Origin: Asterionellopsis glacialis
Taxonomy: Eukaryota; Bacillariophyta; Plagiogrammaphyceae; Rhaphoneidales; Asterionellopsidaceae
DNA length: 10,643 bases
Assembly (NCBI GenBank): GCA_014885115.2
Contig: WKLE02002844.1
Span: 33,336-43,978 of the forward strand
Direction of reading: 5' to 3'
Below are positions 1-8,330 of the stretch, one piece after another. Each line of letters begins with the position of its first letter. Positions within the stretch are counted from its first letter, which is position 1. The translations under genes were made by a program, and so were the position numbers. Under the pieces are notes generated by a model. It made no database searches and was not told the DNA's origin. It saw only the letters and a program-made list of their open reading frames with translations.

Positions 1-64
1 CTCTCCATTGATTGATTACGAGTTGTCATAAGAGTATTGTTTTGTGAACCGGGATGCCTCATTC

Positions 65-75
65 GTACCTGGTAC
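65..75. repeat. GTACCTGGTAC palindrome, copy 1
   Basis: This is an 11-base odd palindrome with two 5-base arms around a central T. It is identical to the copy at 8742-8752 and is matched by GTACCAGGTAC at 8910-8920. It lies in non-coding DNA at the left end of the window. Confidence 0.7.
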
Positions 76-146
76 CATACACTCAGGAGAGAGTCTACCT
101 ACAATTTAAAGTTTTTTGTTACCGTCAAGATCTCGTCTTAGCAATA

Positions 147-244
147 CAGCATTTTGCCAAGCCTGCTTTTTTACATTTTGTACTAAAGTATTTCAGCATT
201 TCGCCAAGCCTGCACAAATTTTTACACCTTGTACTAAAGTATTT
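147..244. repeat. Imperfect two-copy tandem repeat (47 and 51 bases)
   Basis: Two adjacent copies are visible. Copy 1 spans 147-193 and copy 2 spans 194-244. Both begin CAGCATTT(T/C)GCCAAGCCTGC and end TTGTACTAAAGTATTT. They differ by a four-base length change plus a few substitutions in the middle. The sequence just after copy 2 does not continue the repeat. This is a local duplication in non-coding DNA; no coding role is apparent. Confidence 0.85.
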
Positions 245-505
245 CGACTCTCCTTACCGCGATGTACTTCTATCAATTCAATATTGAATATCAGATCTCG
301 CCTTGTATCTCTACTGCAATGCTACCACTGTGAGTCACTTGGACTGCCACCATTGAGAATGCAAAATAAAAAAGCATTCCTACAATTTCTTGGTCCTCAC
401 AAGAAAATTATTTATATTTTCCGTTTGATGTACGGAATACTGATCATTACGTTTTCCCTTCCAGGTTTCTTGCTTTTTGGCTAGCTATGTCTTTGTCCGT
501 CAAAG

Positions 506-986
506 TTACATCAGATTTGTTGCCACGACGGAGATGCAAGAAAAGCGAAAAAAAGATGTGTATATGTACACTTCTGTTGACGACTTTGCTATTACATTTT
601 CGATGATACACCGTACCTTCCGGGGTTTGTCCTTTTCTTTTATGACATATGTGTCCTCTTTTCCAAATCAGCTGCTTCGCTCTGTGCCTCTCTCCATCGA
701 ATCGATGATATCAACAGCTTCTCCAATAACGTTTGTGATTTTTTGGTTCATTTGAGTGCTTGTAGGTGGATTATGTTGTGGCAAAAACTTGTTGCTCTTG
801 TTCTTGATGAGCTTGACTTTTATTTCCGGGATTCTTTTTTTGAATGTTTAACAAAATTGCTCTATCAAGAGAGCCATACCTGTAGCTGCTTGAGGGATCC
901 ATTCTTCTTTTAATGGTGTTAATAGTGCAAAGGATGTGCGATTTGGTGTGTACGGTTTCTCGTCTGAGTACTCTCAAACTCCTAGA
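506..986 (-). pseudogene. Possible decayed coding region, unidentified
   Basis: Three consecutive stop-free stretches lie end to end on the minus strand. The first runs from about 986 to a run of seven A (minus strand; plus-strand T run near 835-841) and includes SYRYGSLDRAILLNIQKK. A one-base frame change at that run opens a second stretch containing RIPEIKVKLIKNKSNK and VIGEAVDIIDSMERGTE, which ends at a TGA (668-670). The same frame then stays open for 53 more codons, including KEDTYVIKEKDKPRKV, to a TAA at 506-508. The charged composition looks protein-like, but I recognise no family and there is no ATG at the upstream end. The plus strand is also fairly open here (477-755), which weakens the case. 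It could be a relic gene, an exon set, or chance. Confidence 0.27.
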
Positions 987-1945
987 GAGAGTATTTTTTA
1001 TTCAAAAATATTATGGTGAATAATTTTTCTCTGATAACTCATATAATAAAAAGTATCTTCAATCAGGGCATGCGTCAAAAGTCCTCTAGTCCTACGCGGT
1101 ACGTCCTACATAGTTGCAAGAAATTCAGTCCCATTTTCTGAGAAGTATCATCGACGTTCGCTTGAATAAGGGAGGGTTAATATCAGAAATAATTATTTAA
1201 GTTGAGGAGTCCCGGTTGTGATACTGACTATGTCTATCGGTTGATACGGTGAAAATCAAAAGCTGCTACTTATTCGGAACTGATTAAAAATATTTAGGAA
1301 TATGCCTTCGTTTTACAGTAATGTAGAAAAGTAGGTCATAGTTCACAGCTTGTTCTGTGAAACAGCTTTGTGGCCCACTACCTTACACTACGTCGTACCT
1401 TATTCACTCTCTGCCGTAGGAAAACGAAGAACGCACCAGTTTACAACTACTATTTGAATTATCTCTATCTGTATGCATTATTCTGGGAGTATTTTTACGT
1501 AGAATTATACGTTCATTATATGCTTTTTTTGCAGGCTGATTTGGACATTTTGATGCGTCCGCCTGCCTACGATTTAGATGAATAAAAAAGAACAGATGAG
1601 AACGGTCCCCCCGCGCTTACCGTGATAAATATTTTTGTATGAGTGCGTGCCATGCACGGACAGTAGGACTAGATTTACGTAAACGTTCAACCGTGACCTG
1701 ACTGACTCAAATTGGTGTACAGTAGTCCTACTAGAGTCCTACAGGTACCGGTAAGAGTAGGACACACCTCTAGTAGAGAAGCCTCAAATTATTAAGGGTT
1801 CTCATTTGTAACAACTTCGCTAGAGTAGAGGTTTCAGAAAGAGGAACTTTTTTATCTTTTCTATCGTGGCAGGAAAATTTTGTTTTTGTGTTCTCATAGC
1901 TTCTCGGCGCAAAATTCACGAAGAAGGAAGGAGAAGACCAAATAA
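987..1945. other. Non-coding stretch upstream of the orphan gene
   Basis: No gene is supported. The stretch holds the GTCCTAC motif cluster described separately and a small hairpin, CGTGC-CAT-GCACG, at 1646-1658. From 1654 to 1945 there is no plus-strand ATG at all, as expected if this becomes transcribed leader for the gene starting at 2007. A pyrimidine tract ending in TGCAG at about 1534 is followed by a 16-codon open frame (ADLDILMRPPAYDLDE, stop at 1583-1585). That resembles a final exon, but no upstream exon could be found. Confidence 0.5.
1089..1763. repeat. Cluster of six GTCCTAC/GTAGGAC motifs
   Basis: The seven-base word GTCCTAC occurs on the plus strand at 1089-1095, 1103-1109, 1725-1731 and 1736-1742, and as its complement GTAGGAC at 1663-1669 and 1757-1763. 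Several copies share a longer core, CTAGTCCTACT. The copies at 1725-1732 and 1756-1763 form an 8-base inverted repeat, with 1736-1742 able to pair alternatively with 1757-1763. A seventh copy lies far away at 9397-9403. About 0.1 copies would be expected in 675 bases under equal base use. The motif could be a protein-binding site or debris of a mobile repeat; the function is unknown. Confidence 0.6.
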
Positions 1946-1987
1946 ATGCAAAGCGTTGTGCGGTAAATGCAAAGCGTTGTGCGGTAA
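1946..1987 (+). promoter_or_regulatory. Tandem duplicated upstream ORFs (MQSVVR-stop twice)
   Basis: A 21-base unit is repeated perfectly and without spacing at 1946-1966 and 1967-1987. Each unit is exactly a complete mini-ORF: ATG, five codons, TAA, encoding MQSVVR. The second TAA is followed directly by another in-frame TAA (1988-1990). The main ATG at 2007 follows 19 bases after the second mini-ORF and is in a different frame. The two mini-ORF starts are the only ATGs in the 350 bases before 2007 (from 1654). Both have T at position -3, whereas the main ATG has A, so scanning ribosomes could leak past or reinitiate. That the region is transcribed leader is inferred. Confidence 0.5.
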
Positions 1988-2006
1988 TAATTCCTTTTGA
2001 ACCATC

Positions 2007-2933
2007 ATGCAACCGTCCTCAGTGGCAGACTTCCAACAACAAGAATTGCTGCAAATGCAATCATCAGTGAACCAACAAATATTGGCAGCTCAACGTCGAC
2101 TAAGTAATAAAAATAATGATGATGCGCTAGCAGCAGCAACAACAACAACCTTTCCTCTTACCACCACGCAGCAGCAGATGGAAAATCGAAATACAAACTT
2201 TCAAAGTAACTCTTCAATTTTAAATTCTTCGCGTGTTGTAATGCCACCGTCATTGACAATGTCACAGAGTTATGCCATGAATGTGAATACCAATTCGGCA
2301 GCAACAACAAATATGAATTCGAAAGCATCAACAGCTGCGGCCATTCAATCTTTAAATCAAGTAGCTCAATCTGCTGGAATGACACTGGAACAATTAGCGC
2401 TTACGTTATCCAATAATGCCGACTTGCTACTGCAAGTAGTAGAACAACCAAAATCCAATAGAGAGAACAAAGAACTCGCAGTAGAGCAAGTAAAGCCATC
2501 TCAGCAACAAAAAATGCAACTGGCATTGAATTTATATCAACTTGAAAGTACTAATTTATACAAACGTTGCATGTTACTGGGGGGGTATATGATGAAAGAT
2601 ATTATGATGGACTCTAATACCACCACAAACAACACTGACACAACTAATCCAGTCACCTTAGATTATGTCCAATTTTTAGCCAGGGCATGCGAAACAGAAG
2701 ATAGGCGTATAAAACAATCCTTGCCAAATACAAGCACATGTAGTCGCACAAAAAATGGAACATATACTACAGGGACAAAAGTCCCGAATACTTTTACCGC
2801 CAATATCAAAACATATCCATCAATGGTAGCAACAACACCACTAGTGAACCCTAATGACCTGTCTAAAACTGGAAAATCAGGAGAAGATTCATCGCCACCT
2901 TCAAAAACTAGAGATATGGTTGCCGCTGTTTAA
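2007..2933 (+). CDS. Gln/Asn/Thr-rich hypothetical protein
   Basis: I do not recognise a family. The 308-residue product is rich in Gln, Asn, Thr and Ser, and most of it is probably disordered. Three stretches look helical: residues 7-33 (Gln-rich, with Leu/Ile at regular spacing), 108-147 (including MTLEQLALTLSNNADLLLQV), and 168-201 (QKMQLALNLYQLE through a Met-rich GGYMMKDIMM segment). The C-terminal third has Thr/Asn runs and a Lys/Ser-rich tail. No signal peptide, membrane segment or catalytic motif is visible. The start is the first ATG after an in-frame TGA at 1998-2000 and has A at -3. No intron is needed. Such composition is common in eukaryotic transcription or RNA-binding regulators, but that is only suggestive. 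It converges with the myosin gene, and its leader carries two duplicated mini-ORFs. Confidence 0.75.
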   Translation: MQPSSVADFQQQELLQMQSSVNQQILAAQRRLSNKNNDDALAAATTTTFPLTTTQQQMENRNTNFQSNSSILNSSRVVMPPSLTMSQSYAMNVNTNSAATTNMNSKASTAAAIQSLNQVAQSAGMTLEQLALTLSNNADLLLQVVEQPKSNRENKELAVEQVKPSQQQKMQLALNLYQLESTNLYKRCMLLGGYMMKDIMMDSNTTTNNTDTTNPVTLDYVQFLARACETEDRRIKQSLPNTSTCSRTKNGTYTTGTKVPNTFTANIKTYPSMVATTPLVNPNDLSKTGKSGEDSSPPSKTRDMVAAV

Positions 2934-3356
2934 ATCTAAAACCATGCTCTACCTTTGTTTTGGTAGGTGGTATATAGGTGCGCAATCGCGTTAGACCTTA
3001 CCAGCACTGACTGTATCCGTGTACTGCAAGACAATTCGTTTTGGCACTCCCCACAATAGACGCAATGGTTTTTAAAAGAAACTAACTACATAAATTATCC
3101 TGTTTTTTGTTTGTTTTTTGTTTGATTTTCATCCTTTCATATTTTTTTGTTGGTTTTTTCTTCTTGAGATTTATTTTTCTGTTGTGGTTTGTGTAAAAAA
3201 ACGAGAACTGTTCGAGTGACGATCATTCAACACGGAACATTCTCATATTAGTTCTCCTCATCATTTGTTAAGTTCGTCCGTTTCGCTCTGTTCAATCAAT
3301 CCTCCATCTACCATCCTTTTATAATTTCAACTTTTTCCTCTTCGTGAAATCTTTCT
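2934..3356. other. Convergent intergenic spacer with 3' ends of both genes
   Basis: No gene is seen. The spacer separates the TAA at 2931-2933 (plus) from the TAA at 3357-3359 (minus), so it should hold both 3' untranslated regions. It is strongly T-rich on the plus strand at about 3098-3200 (runs such as TTTGTTTGTTTTTTG). On the minus strand an AATAAA hexamer lies at 3170-3175, roughly 185 bases past the myosin stop, and could serve as its polyadenylation signal. No AATAAA was noticed for the plus-strand gene. A 5-base stem, CTACC/GGTAG, sits at about 2950-2967. Overlapping transcripts are possible in so short a gap. Confidence 0.5.
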
Positions 3357-6300
3357 TTACATGTTCATTTTTTCACATTCTACAGCGACAAGTCGTGAAT
3401 TCAAGCGATCGTTTTGATCGCGCAAATCTTCATTGTCCATGAGGAGTGTTTCTAACTTTTTGGACAATTGCATAATCAGTTTAGAATCGTTGGCTTGCAC
3501 GCGATCCTTTTCAGCTGATTCTTGCATGACAGTATCCAATTTGCCTCTCATGTTCAAAAGTTCATCTTCCTTTTCTGTCAAATCTTCCTTCCCTTGTAAG
3601 AGTAACAATAACAATCTATCATAAATTTCACGTTCACGATTAATCGCCTTATGGACCTCCACAAGAGGTACCAAAATTTCTTGTTCTTCCTTAGTCAAGG
3701 AGTGTGCATCCTTCTTTTCGTCGCCATCCGGTGAACCAGTCTTCTGGAGACTAGATACGCTGACACCTTCATGGATTTGCATATCAGCCAGGATGGAGCG
3801 TAATCCACTCAAAACATCGTTACGGGCCGCACGCGATTTGAAACGTAAGAAGTAAGCACGAGAGGATGCAACAGGTGTAGGTGTTGCCTTGATGGTCAAG
3901 AATAAACTAGATTGGCGGTTCTCCTTGTTACCACCCTTGGTTTTACCCTTGGTCTTGCCTGTTGCCGAGGCAGGAAGCTTTGTGTTATCATATCCACTGC
4001 ATCCAGCCTTGACAGCCAAAATATCGTGAAGTGACAAAGGATCCAAAGCAGACTTATCAAGACGGTTACGTCCTAAAGCCTTCGACAAGTATCCACCACG
4101 CATACTAAATGTCAAAACTGCTTGGATGAACAAATCACCACGACGATGCAATTTGACGGTAAGAGGAGTGGCCTTGAGTGCAAATTCATCACGTTCTTCA
4201 GATGCACCTAAATCTGCTGCATTGCGATTAAGTTGCCACATGACAACATCCAATCCATCCTCTAAGAGAGAATTGAATTTACGAATCTTGGCTTCAAATT
4301 GATGCACATCATCACGTAAGGCTTCTTCACGTTCCTTACGATTCGTAGCTTCGTGTTTCCAACCTACGGCTACAACCTCTTCATCCTCTTCTACCTTGCG
4401 CACTGAGAAACCACGACGAATCATTGGGAGATATTGTGTAGGTGATTTCAATGAAAAGCGCTGAGGTGACTTGTTGGCATCATCCATACCAATCTTGGCA
4501 AGTGCAGTACTAACTTCAGGGCGTTTGGGTGGTGCTTCAGCTCTAGGGGTCGTTGTGGCAGAGCTGGGTGGCTGAGTAGCAGTTGCTACAGGTGCTGCTG
4601 CTGCCGGAGGTGGGATATTCACCTTGCCAACAAAGTGTTCTTCAGGCACTTCCAACTCAAATCCAGATGGTGGCTTGCTATCTTTTTTGGTGGAACTTGC
4701 AATACTGGCCTCCTCCAACTTTTCAGGCAATAGAGCATCAACATCAGAATCTTGCAATGTCACACCATTCATGGCAGCACGTAGTTTAATGATTTCGCCA
4801 TCGGCCTCACGACGGTGCATACGTTCAGCTTCCAGTTCTTCTTCTAAGCTAGCTACCAAGGCCTTGTGTTCTGCCAACATTTCAGGTGAAATGCCCACCA
4901 TACCAGGTGTGGCATTCGATTCATCAAAGGCTGGCATGTCACGTGCAGCTGCAGCTGCAACAACAGCCATGTTGGCTTCATAAGATTTAGTCCTTGCATG
5001 AGTAGCGGCTGCTTCGCTTCCTGGAGATGGTGGAATTATTTTAGATGATGCAACAGCTGCAGCGCCTCTGGCAGCTGTGGCCAATTGTTGCTTCTGTTTC
5101 TCCAAGGTCGATGTCAACACAACCTTTTCACGGTCATACTCTTGTTTGGTTTTATTAAAAGAAGCTTCCATGGCAATGACACGTGCTCTTTCTTTTTTAA
5201 TTTCCATTTCTAATTCCGAAATACGTTTTTCCAATTTATCAATCTCGGATTGTTTGGCTGCCAAGGCCTTGTCATTTTCAATGCGTGATTTATCTTCGTG
5301 AGCTTGTGCTGACAACATCGCACGTAGGGCCATCATTTCTTGTTTCAACTTTTCATTCTGTCCCTTGAGTTTACCAACATCCTTTTGCTCTTTCCTTAGT
5401 TCATTGTAAATAGCAAGTGCAGCCTTCATACGTAATGCACATTGAAGTGCCAATACAGCTGTCTTGAGACGACGGAAGATGTATCTTGGTTTGACGTAAC
5501 GCACAAAAGTTTGAATACGAATCGCAGCCAATGTACGGCGTGTGGAATAGCCACGGAATAAGGCTTGGTACAACACCATACCCCTGCGTACACGTTGGAA
5601 TCGACGTCGCAAAATTTGCATGCGAAAGTGTTTGACCAAAAGATGACCAGCTACAGCTTGACGCAATTTCCACCATCGTTGACGTCCTTTCATACCACGA
5701 TACACACGTTGGATCGTCAAGGTAGCATGACGAATGATCAAATAACGTTTACGTTGTTCTAATCCACGTACCCAACATTGAATGAGTGTAGCAGCAGCAC
5801 GTTGATGGAATACACGATGTGCCTCCAAGGCATCATGCGGTGCCTTTCTCATAAACACCTTGGATAGACCCAATTGGACATCCACCTTGGGAAAGGTAAT
5901 AGGATCAGGTTGCAATTGCATACGCCTAATTTTTTCGGCGCGGGTGATGCCTTCTTCGTCGGGTTTCAAGGGACCATTCTTGGCAATGATGTCCTTTTGT
6001 TTGGCACCTTCTTCCAATACAACATCCAATAACTTGATACACATCTGTTGTACGTCTTGTCCATCTAAACTCCAAGGTAAGACATCATCGGAAATCGTGG
6101 GCAATAACATACGGTATCGGGGGAAGAAGCCGACATGTTCCAATCGGACAGGATATCCCATACGTGCCACACGGACAGCCTCCAAGACACCACCATACCT
6201 TAATTGTTCCGTGACACGTTTGCGTGTCATCATTTTCGGTTTGGCAGCATCGTTACTCTTGAGACAACGAATGTAATGTGGATCTGTCGCTTCGACACTT

Positions 6301-8330
6301 TCAATCAAAGATGAAAGTTGGGATTTAAACTGCATACCCACTGTAGCTTGCTTACTGGGTTTTCCCTTGGTATCTTCCTTTTTTGGTTCACTGACTGAAT
6401 CCTTGTTGATTTTAAACAAATCTCTCATTAACCATGAATCTGCCGATTCGCACATTTTCTCTGCCGTCAAGGGGATTTCATCCTTATTCTTTTCCATGAA
6501 TCCTGTTTCGGCACTGTATTGGACAACACCGGCAAAGTGACGGACGCAAAAGACAGATCTTGATTTTTGAACAGGTGTGGCGGAGAATCGTGTATTATCA
6601 CTTTCGACTTGGTGGGGTTTGTTGGGCAAAAAGTGTTCATACATACGATTGGCCCAATTCTTATCAGACCCACGTGGAAGACGACATTCATCATCCAACA
6701 TGGCTAAAATACCCACCTTTTTCTGTTGAATGGTATCTAAACAATCTTGATTATCGGGAAAGCTGACGAATGCCCAATCAATTTCTTCGCGTTCGTATTC
6801 GGCTTGTTCCAATTTGAAAATGAATTTATTAAATTGTTGCTGCAAGGCTTCGTTGGTAAAGTTAATACACAATTGTTCAAACGAGTTGACAGCAAAGCAT
6901 TCAAATCCAAAAATATCAAGCACACCACAACTTGACTTGACATCGGAATCATTTTCCCAACAAATCGATTGATTGACTTGATCGACGACCCATAAGAATA
7001 AACCACCGTAAATGGTTTTGGCCAAGGCATCACGGGCATCGTGGGCCCTTTCTGCTGTTAATTGAGTTGTAATTTCTTGTCCACGTGCGACAATGACACG
7101 TTCCGTCAGGGCAACCTTCAACTTATCAATGTCGACACCTAAAAATTCCGCCGAATGTGCCAATATCTTTTCATCATTCACCACGGCAGCTTCAATTCCA
7201 GATTCATTGGTTTCCGACTTGAAATCAATTTGTCCCAGATGCAACAATCCAGCAATCAAACTCAAGACCTTGTTAATCTTTTCTTCGGGCCATCCCATCC
7301 CTCTCATACCTTTGAGTGTATATTGCAAACCCGATTCATCTGTAAATTCACGCAAATGCGGTGCACCACCCTGTCCTGTATAATGAAAGTAGGCCGAGAG
7401 TTCCAATCCCTGTGTCAAACCATCATGGAAATGGTACTTTTTCTTTTGTTCTTCCGTGGCACCACGCAAGAGTTGATAAAAGATGTGGTAGTTACGTTCA
7501 CCACTGGCATGATAGGCCAAACGGACTTTTTCCAAGAGGTAGGTTTGTACCTTGGCACCCTGCAAATGTCCTGCGCGACTGAATCCCAATTCAATAAATT
7601 TACCAAAACGAGACGAGTTGTCATTCCTCAGGGTTTTGGCATTACCAAAGGCTTCCAAAATAGGGTTCGATTGGAGGACACGGTCCATGACGGATGTTTC
7701 TTCCTTGGTATTATCTAGATTGGCAGATCCCAAAGTGGTCAAGTACAACATGACAATTTTGGTCGATTCTGTTTTTCCGGCTCCAGATTCGCCGGAAATC
7801 AAAATAGATTGTGACTTGCGCGGGGGTGCCATCATTTGACGAAAGGAACGATCGGCAATGGCGTAGACGTGGGGTCCCAGTTCCGTTTTGGCGTTGCCCA
7901 AGTTTTGACTTCTTAAGAGTCCGTCACGACGATACTTATCTAAAATCTCGGAAGTGTACAAGGGCAACCGTTCAAAGGGATTGACGGCAATGAGAATGGG
8001 TCCCGTCCATGTGTAAATTTCACCCCGAAAGAAACGATCCGATATGGCGTGGAGCAAGGCAGGTTCGTGCAAATGCGGAAGCGTAATCAAATCATTGTCA
8101 CGGCCTTCGGCAATGTCTTCTTCCGACAAGGGCGTGTTCGCCAATTCGACACCCTTGTACTTCAAGGCGGGATTCTCTTCGGTGATGGGCAATGCCTCGC
8201 GTTTGTACACCTTGTCATTGGACAAATTTTTACATTCCAACGAATCTGCGGACTTTTTCAATACTTCGCACAAGACCCAGGCTTCGTCGCCATCTCCGTC
8301 GGTCAACCATACAGAGGCACCCGATTCCAT
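3357..8330 (-). CDS. Unconventional myosin heavy chain, 1657 residues
   Basis: An actin-based ATP-driven motor, intron-free. Residues 5-48 form the myosin N-terminal SH3-like domain. The motor (about 80-830) has P-loop GESGAGKT (180-187), switch I NDNSSRFGK (236-244), switch II DIFGFE (472-477), relay helix FTNEALQQQFNKF, Lys-rich loop 2 (about 643-660), actin-region HYIRCLKSN (685-693) and GLSKVFMR (821-828), so it should be active. The TEDS position is Gln418, and the converter carries an extra segment (about 770-815). The neck has two clear IQ motifs (850-860, 873-883) and degenerate ones near 921, 939 and 962. The tail has coiled coils (about 975-1085 and 1148-1187), a Pro/Ala-rich linker (1205-1300), a PH-like domain (about 1385-1517) and a C-terminal coiled coil (1545-1655), suggesting a dimer that binds membrane or a partner. 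The ATG lies in CACCATGG context and an in-frame TAG lies 12 codons upstream. The myosin class cannot be assigned from the sequence alone. Confidence 0.97.
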   Translation of the reverse strand: MESGASVWLTDGDGDEAWVLCEVLKKSADSLECKNLSNDKVYKREALPITEENPALKYKGVELANTPLSEEDIAEGRDNDLITLPHLHEPALLHAISDRFFRGEIYTWTGPILIAVNPFERLPLYTSEILDKYRRDGLLRSQNLGNAKTELGPHVYAIADRSFRQMMAPPRKSQSILISGESGAGKTESTKIVMLYLTTLGSANLDNTKEETSVMDRVLQSNPILEAFGNAKTLRNDNSSRFGKFIELGFSRAGHLQGAKVQTYLLEKVRLAYHASGERNYHIFYQLLRGATEEQKKKYHFHDGLTQGLELSAYFHYTGQGGAPHLREFTDESGLQYTLKGMRGMGWPEEKINKVLSLIAGLLHLGQIDFKSETNESGIEAAVVNDEKILAHSAEFLGVDIDKLKVALTERVIVARGQEITTQLTAERAHDARDALAKTIYGGLFLWVVDQVNQSICWENDSDVKSSCGVLDIFGFECFAVNSFEQLCINFTNEALQQQFNKFIFKLEQAEYEREEIDWAFVSFPDNQDCLDTIQQKKVGILAMLDDECRLPRGSDKNWANRMYEHFLPNKPHQVESDNTRFSATPVQKSRSVFCVRHFAGVVQYSAETGFMEKNKDEIPLTAEKMCESADSWLMRDLFKINKDSVSEPKKEDTKGKPSKQATVGMQFKSQLSSLIESVEATDPHYIRCLKSNDAAKPKMMTRKRVTEQLRYGGVLEAVRVARMGYPVRLEHVGFFPRYRMLLPTISDDVLPWSLDGQDVQQMCIKLLDVVLEEGAKQKDIIAKNGPLKPDEEGITRAEKIRRMQLQPDPITFPKVDVQLGLSKVFMRKAPHDALEAHRVFHQRAAATLIQCWVRGLEQRKRYLIIRHATLTIQRVYRGMKGRQRWWKLRQAVAGHLLVKHFRMQILRRRFQRVRRGMVLYQALFRGYSTRRTLAAIRIQTFVRYVKPRYIFRRLKTAVLALQCALRMKAALAIYNELRKEQKDVGKLKGQNEKLKQEMMALRAMLSAQAHEDKSRIENDKALAAKQSEIDKLEKRISELEMEIKKERARVIAMEASFNKTKQEYDREKVVLTSTLEKQKQQLATAARGAAAVASSKIIPPSPGSEAAATHARTKSYEANMAVVAAAAARDMPAFDESNATPGMVGISPEMLAEHKALVASLEEELEAERMHRREADGEIIKLRAAMNGVTLQDSDVDALLPEKLEEASIASSTKKDSKPPSGFELEVPEEHFVGKVNIPPPAAAAPVATATQPPSSATTTPRAEAPPKRPEVSTALAKIGMDDANKSPQRFSLKSPTQYLPMIRRGFSVRKVEEDEEVVAVGWKHEATNRKEREEALRDDVHQFEAKIRKFNSLLEDGLDVVMWQLNRNAADLGASEERDEFALKATPLTVKLHRRGDLFIQAVLTFSMRGGYLSKALGRNRLDKSALDPLSLHDILAVKAGCSGYDNTKLPASATGKTKGKTKGGNKENRQSSLFLTIKATPTPVASSRAYFLRFKSRAARNDVLSGLRSILADMQIHEGVSVSSLQKTGSPDGDEKKDAHSLTKEEQEILVPLVEVHKAINREREIYDRLLLLLLQGKEDLTEKEDELLNMRGKLDTVMQESAEKDRVQANDSKLIMQLSKKLETLLMDNEDLRDQNDRLNSRLVAVECEKMNM

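Larger units (their letters stand above)
1..505. other. Non-coding left flank with repeats
   Basis: I see no convincing gene here. Open stretches on the plus strand at 54-287 and 116-484 are short and low in complexity; the first owes much of its openness to a local duplication. The stretch contains the imperfect tandem repeat at 147-244, one copy of the palindrome GTACCTGGTAC (65-75), and a 14-base perfect palindrome ATTCAATATTGAAT at 276-289. The words AGATCTCG and CTACAATTT each occur twice, suggesting further local duplication. No tRNA or rRNA features were found. Confidence 0.6.

Noticed and set aside
477..755. 92-codon plus-strand ORF
   Set aside because: Its hydrophobic, Ser/Phe-rich translation looks like the complement of the charged minus-strand frames in the same place, and nothing supports it as a gene.
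1534..1585. Possible terminal exon after a polypyrimidine-TGCAG acceptor
   Set aside because: The short acidic reading is attractive, but upstream DNA is full of stops and no donor with a coding exon could be found.
4583..5301. Several plus-strand ORFs inside the myosin gene
   Set aside because: They are shadows of the long myosin reading frame on the other strand; the motor and tail motifs clearly fix the true strand.
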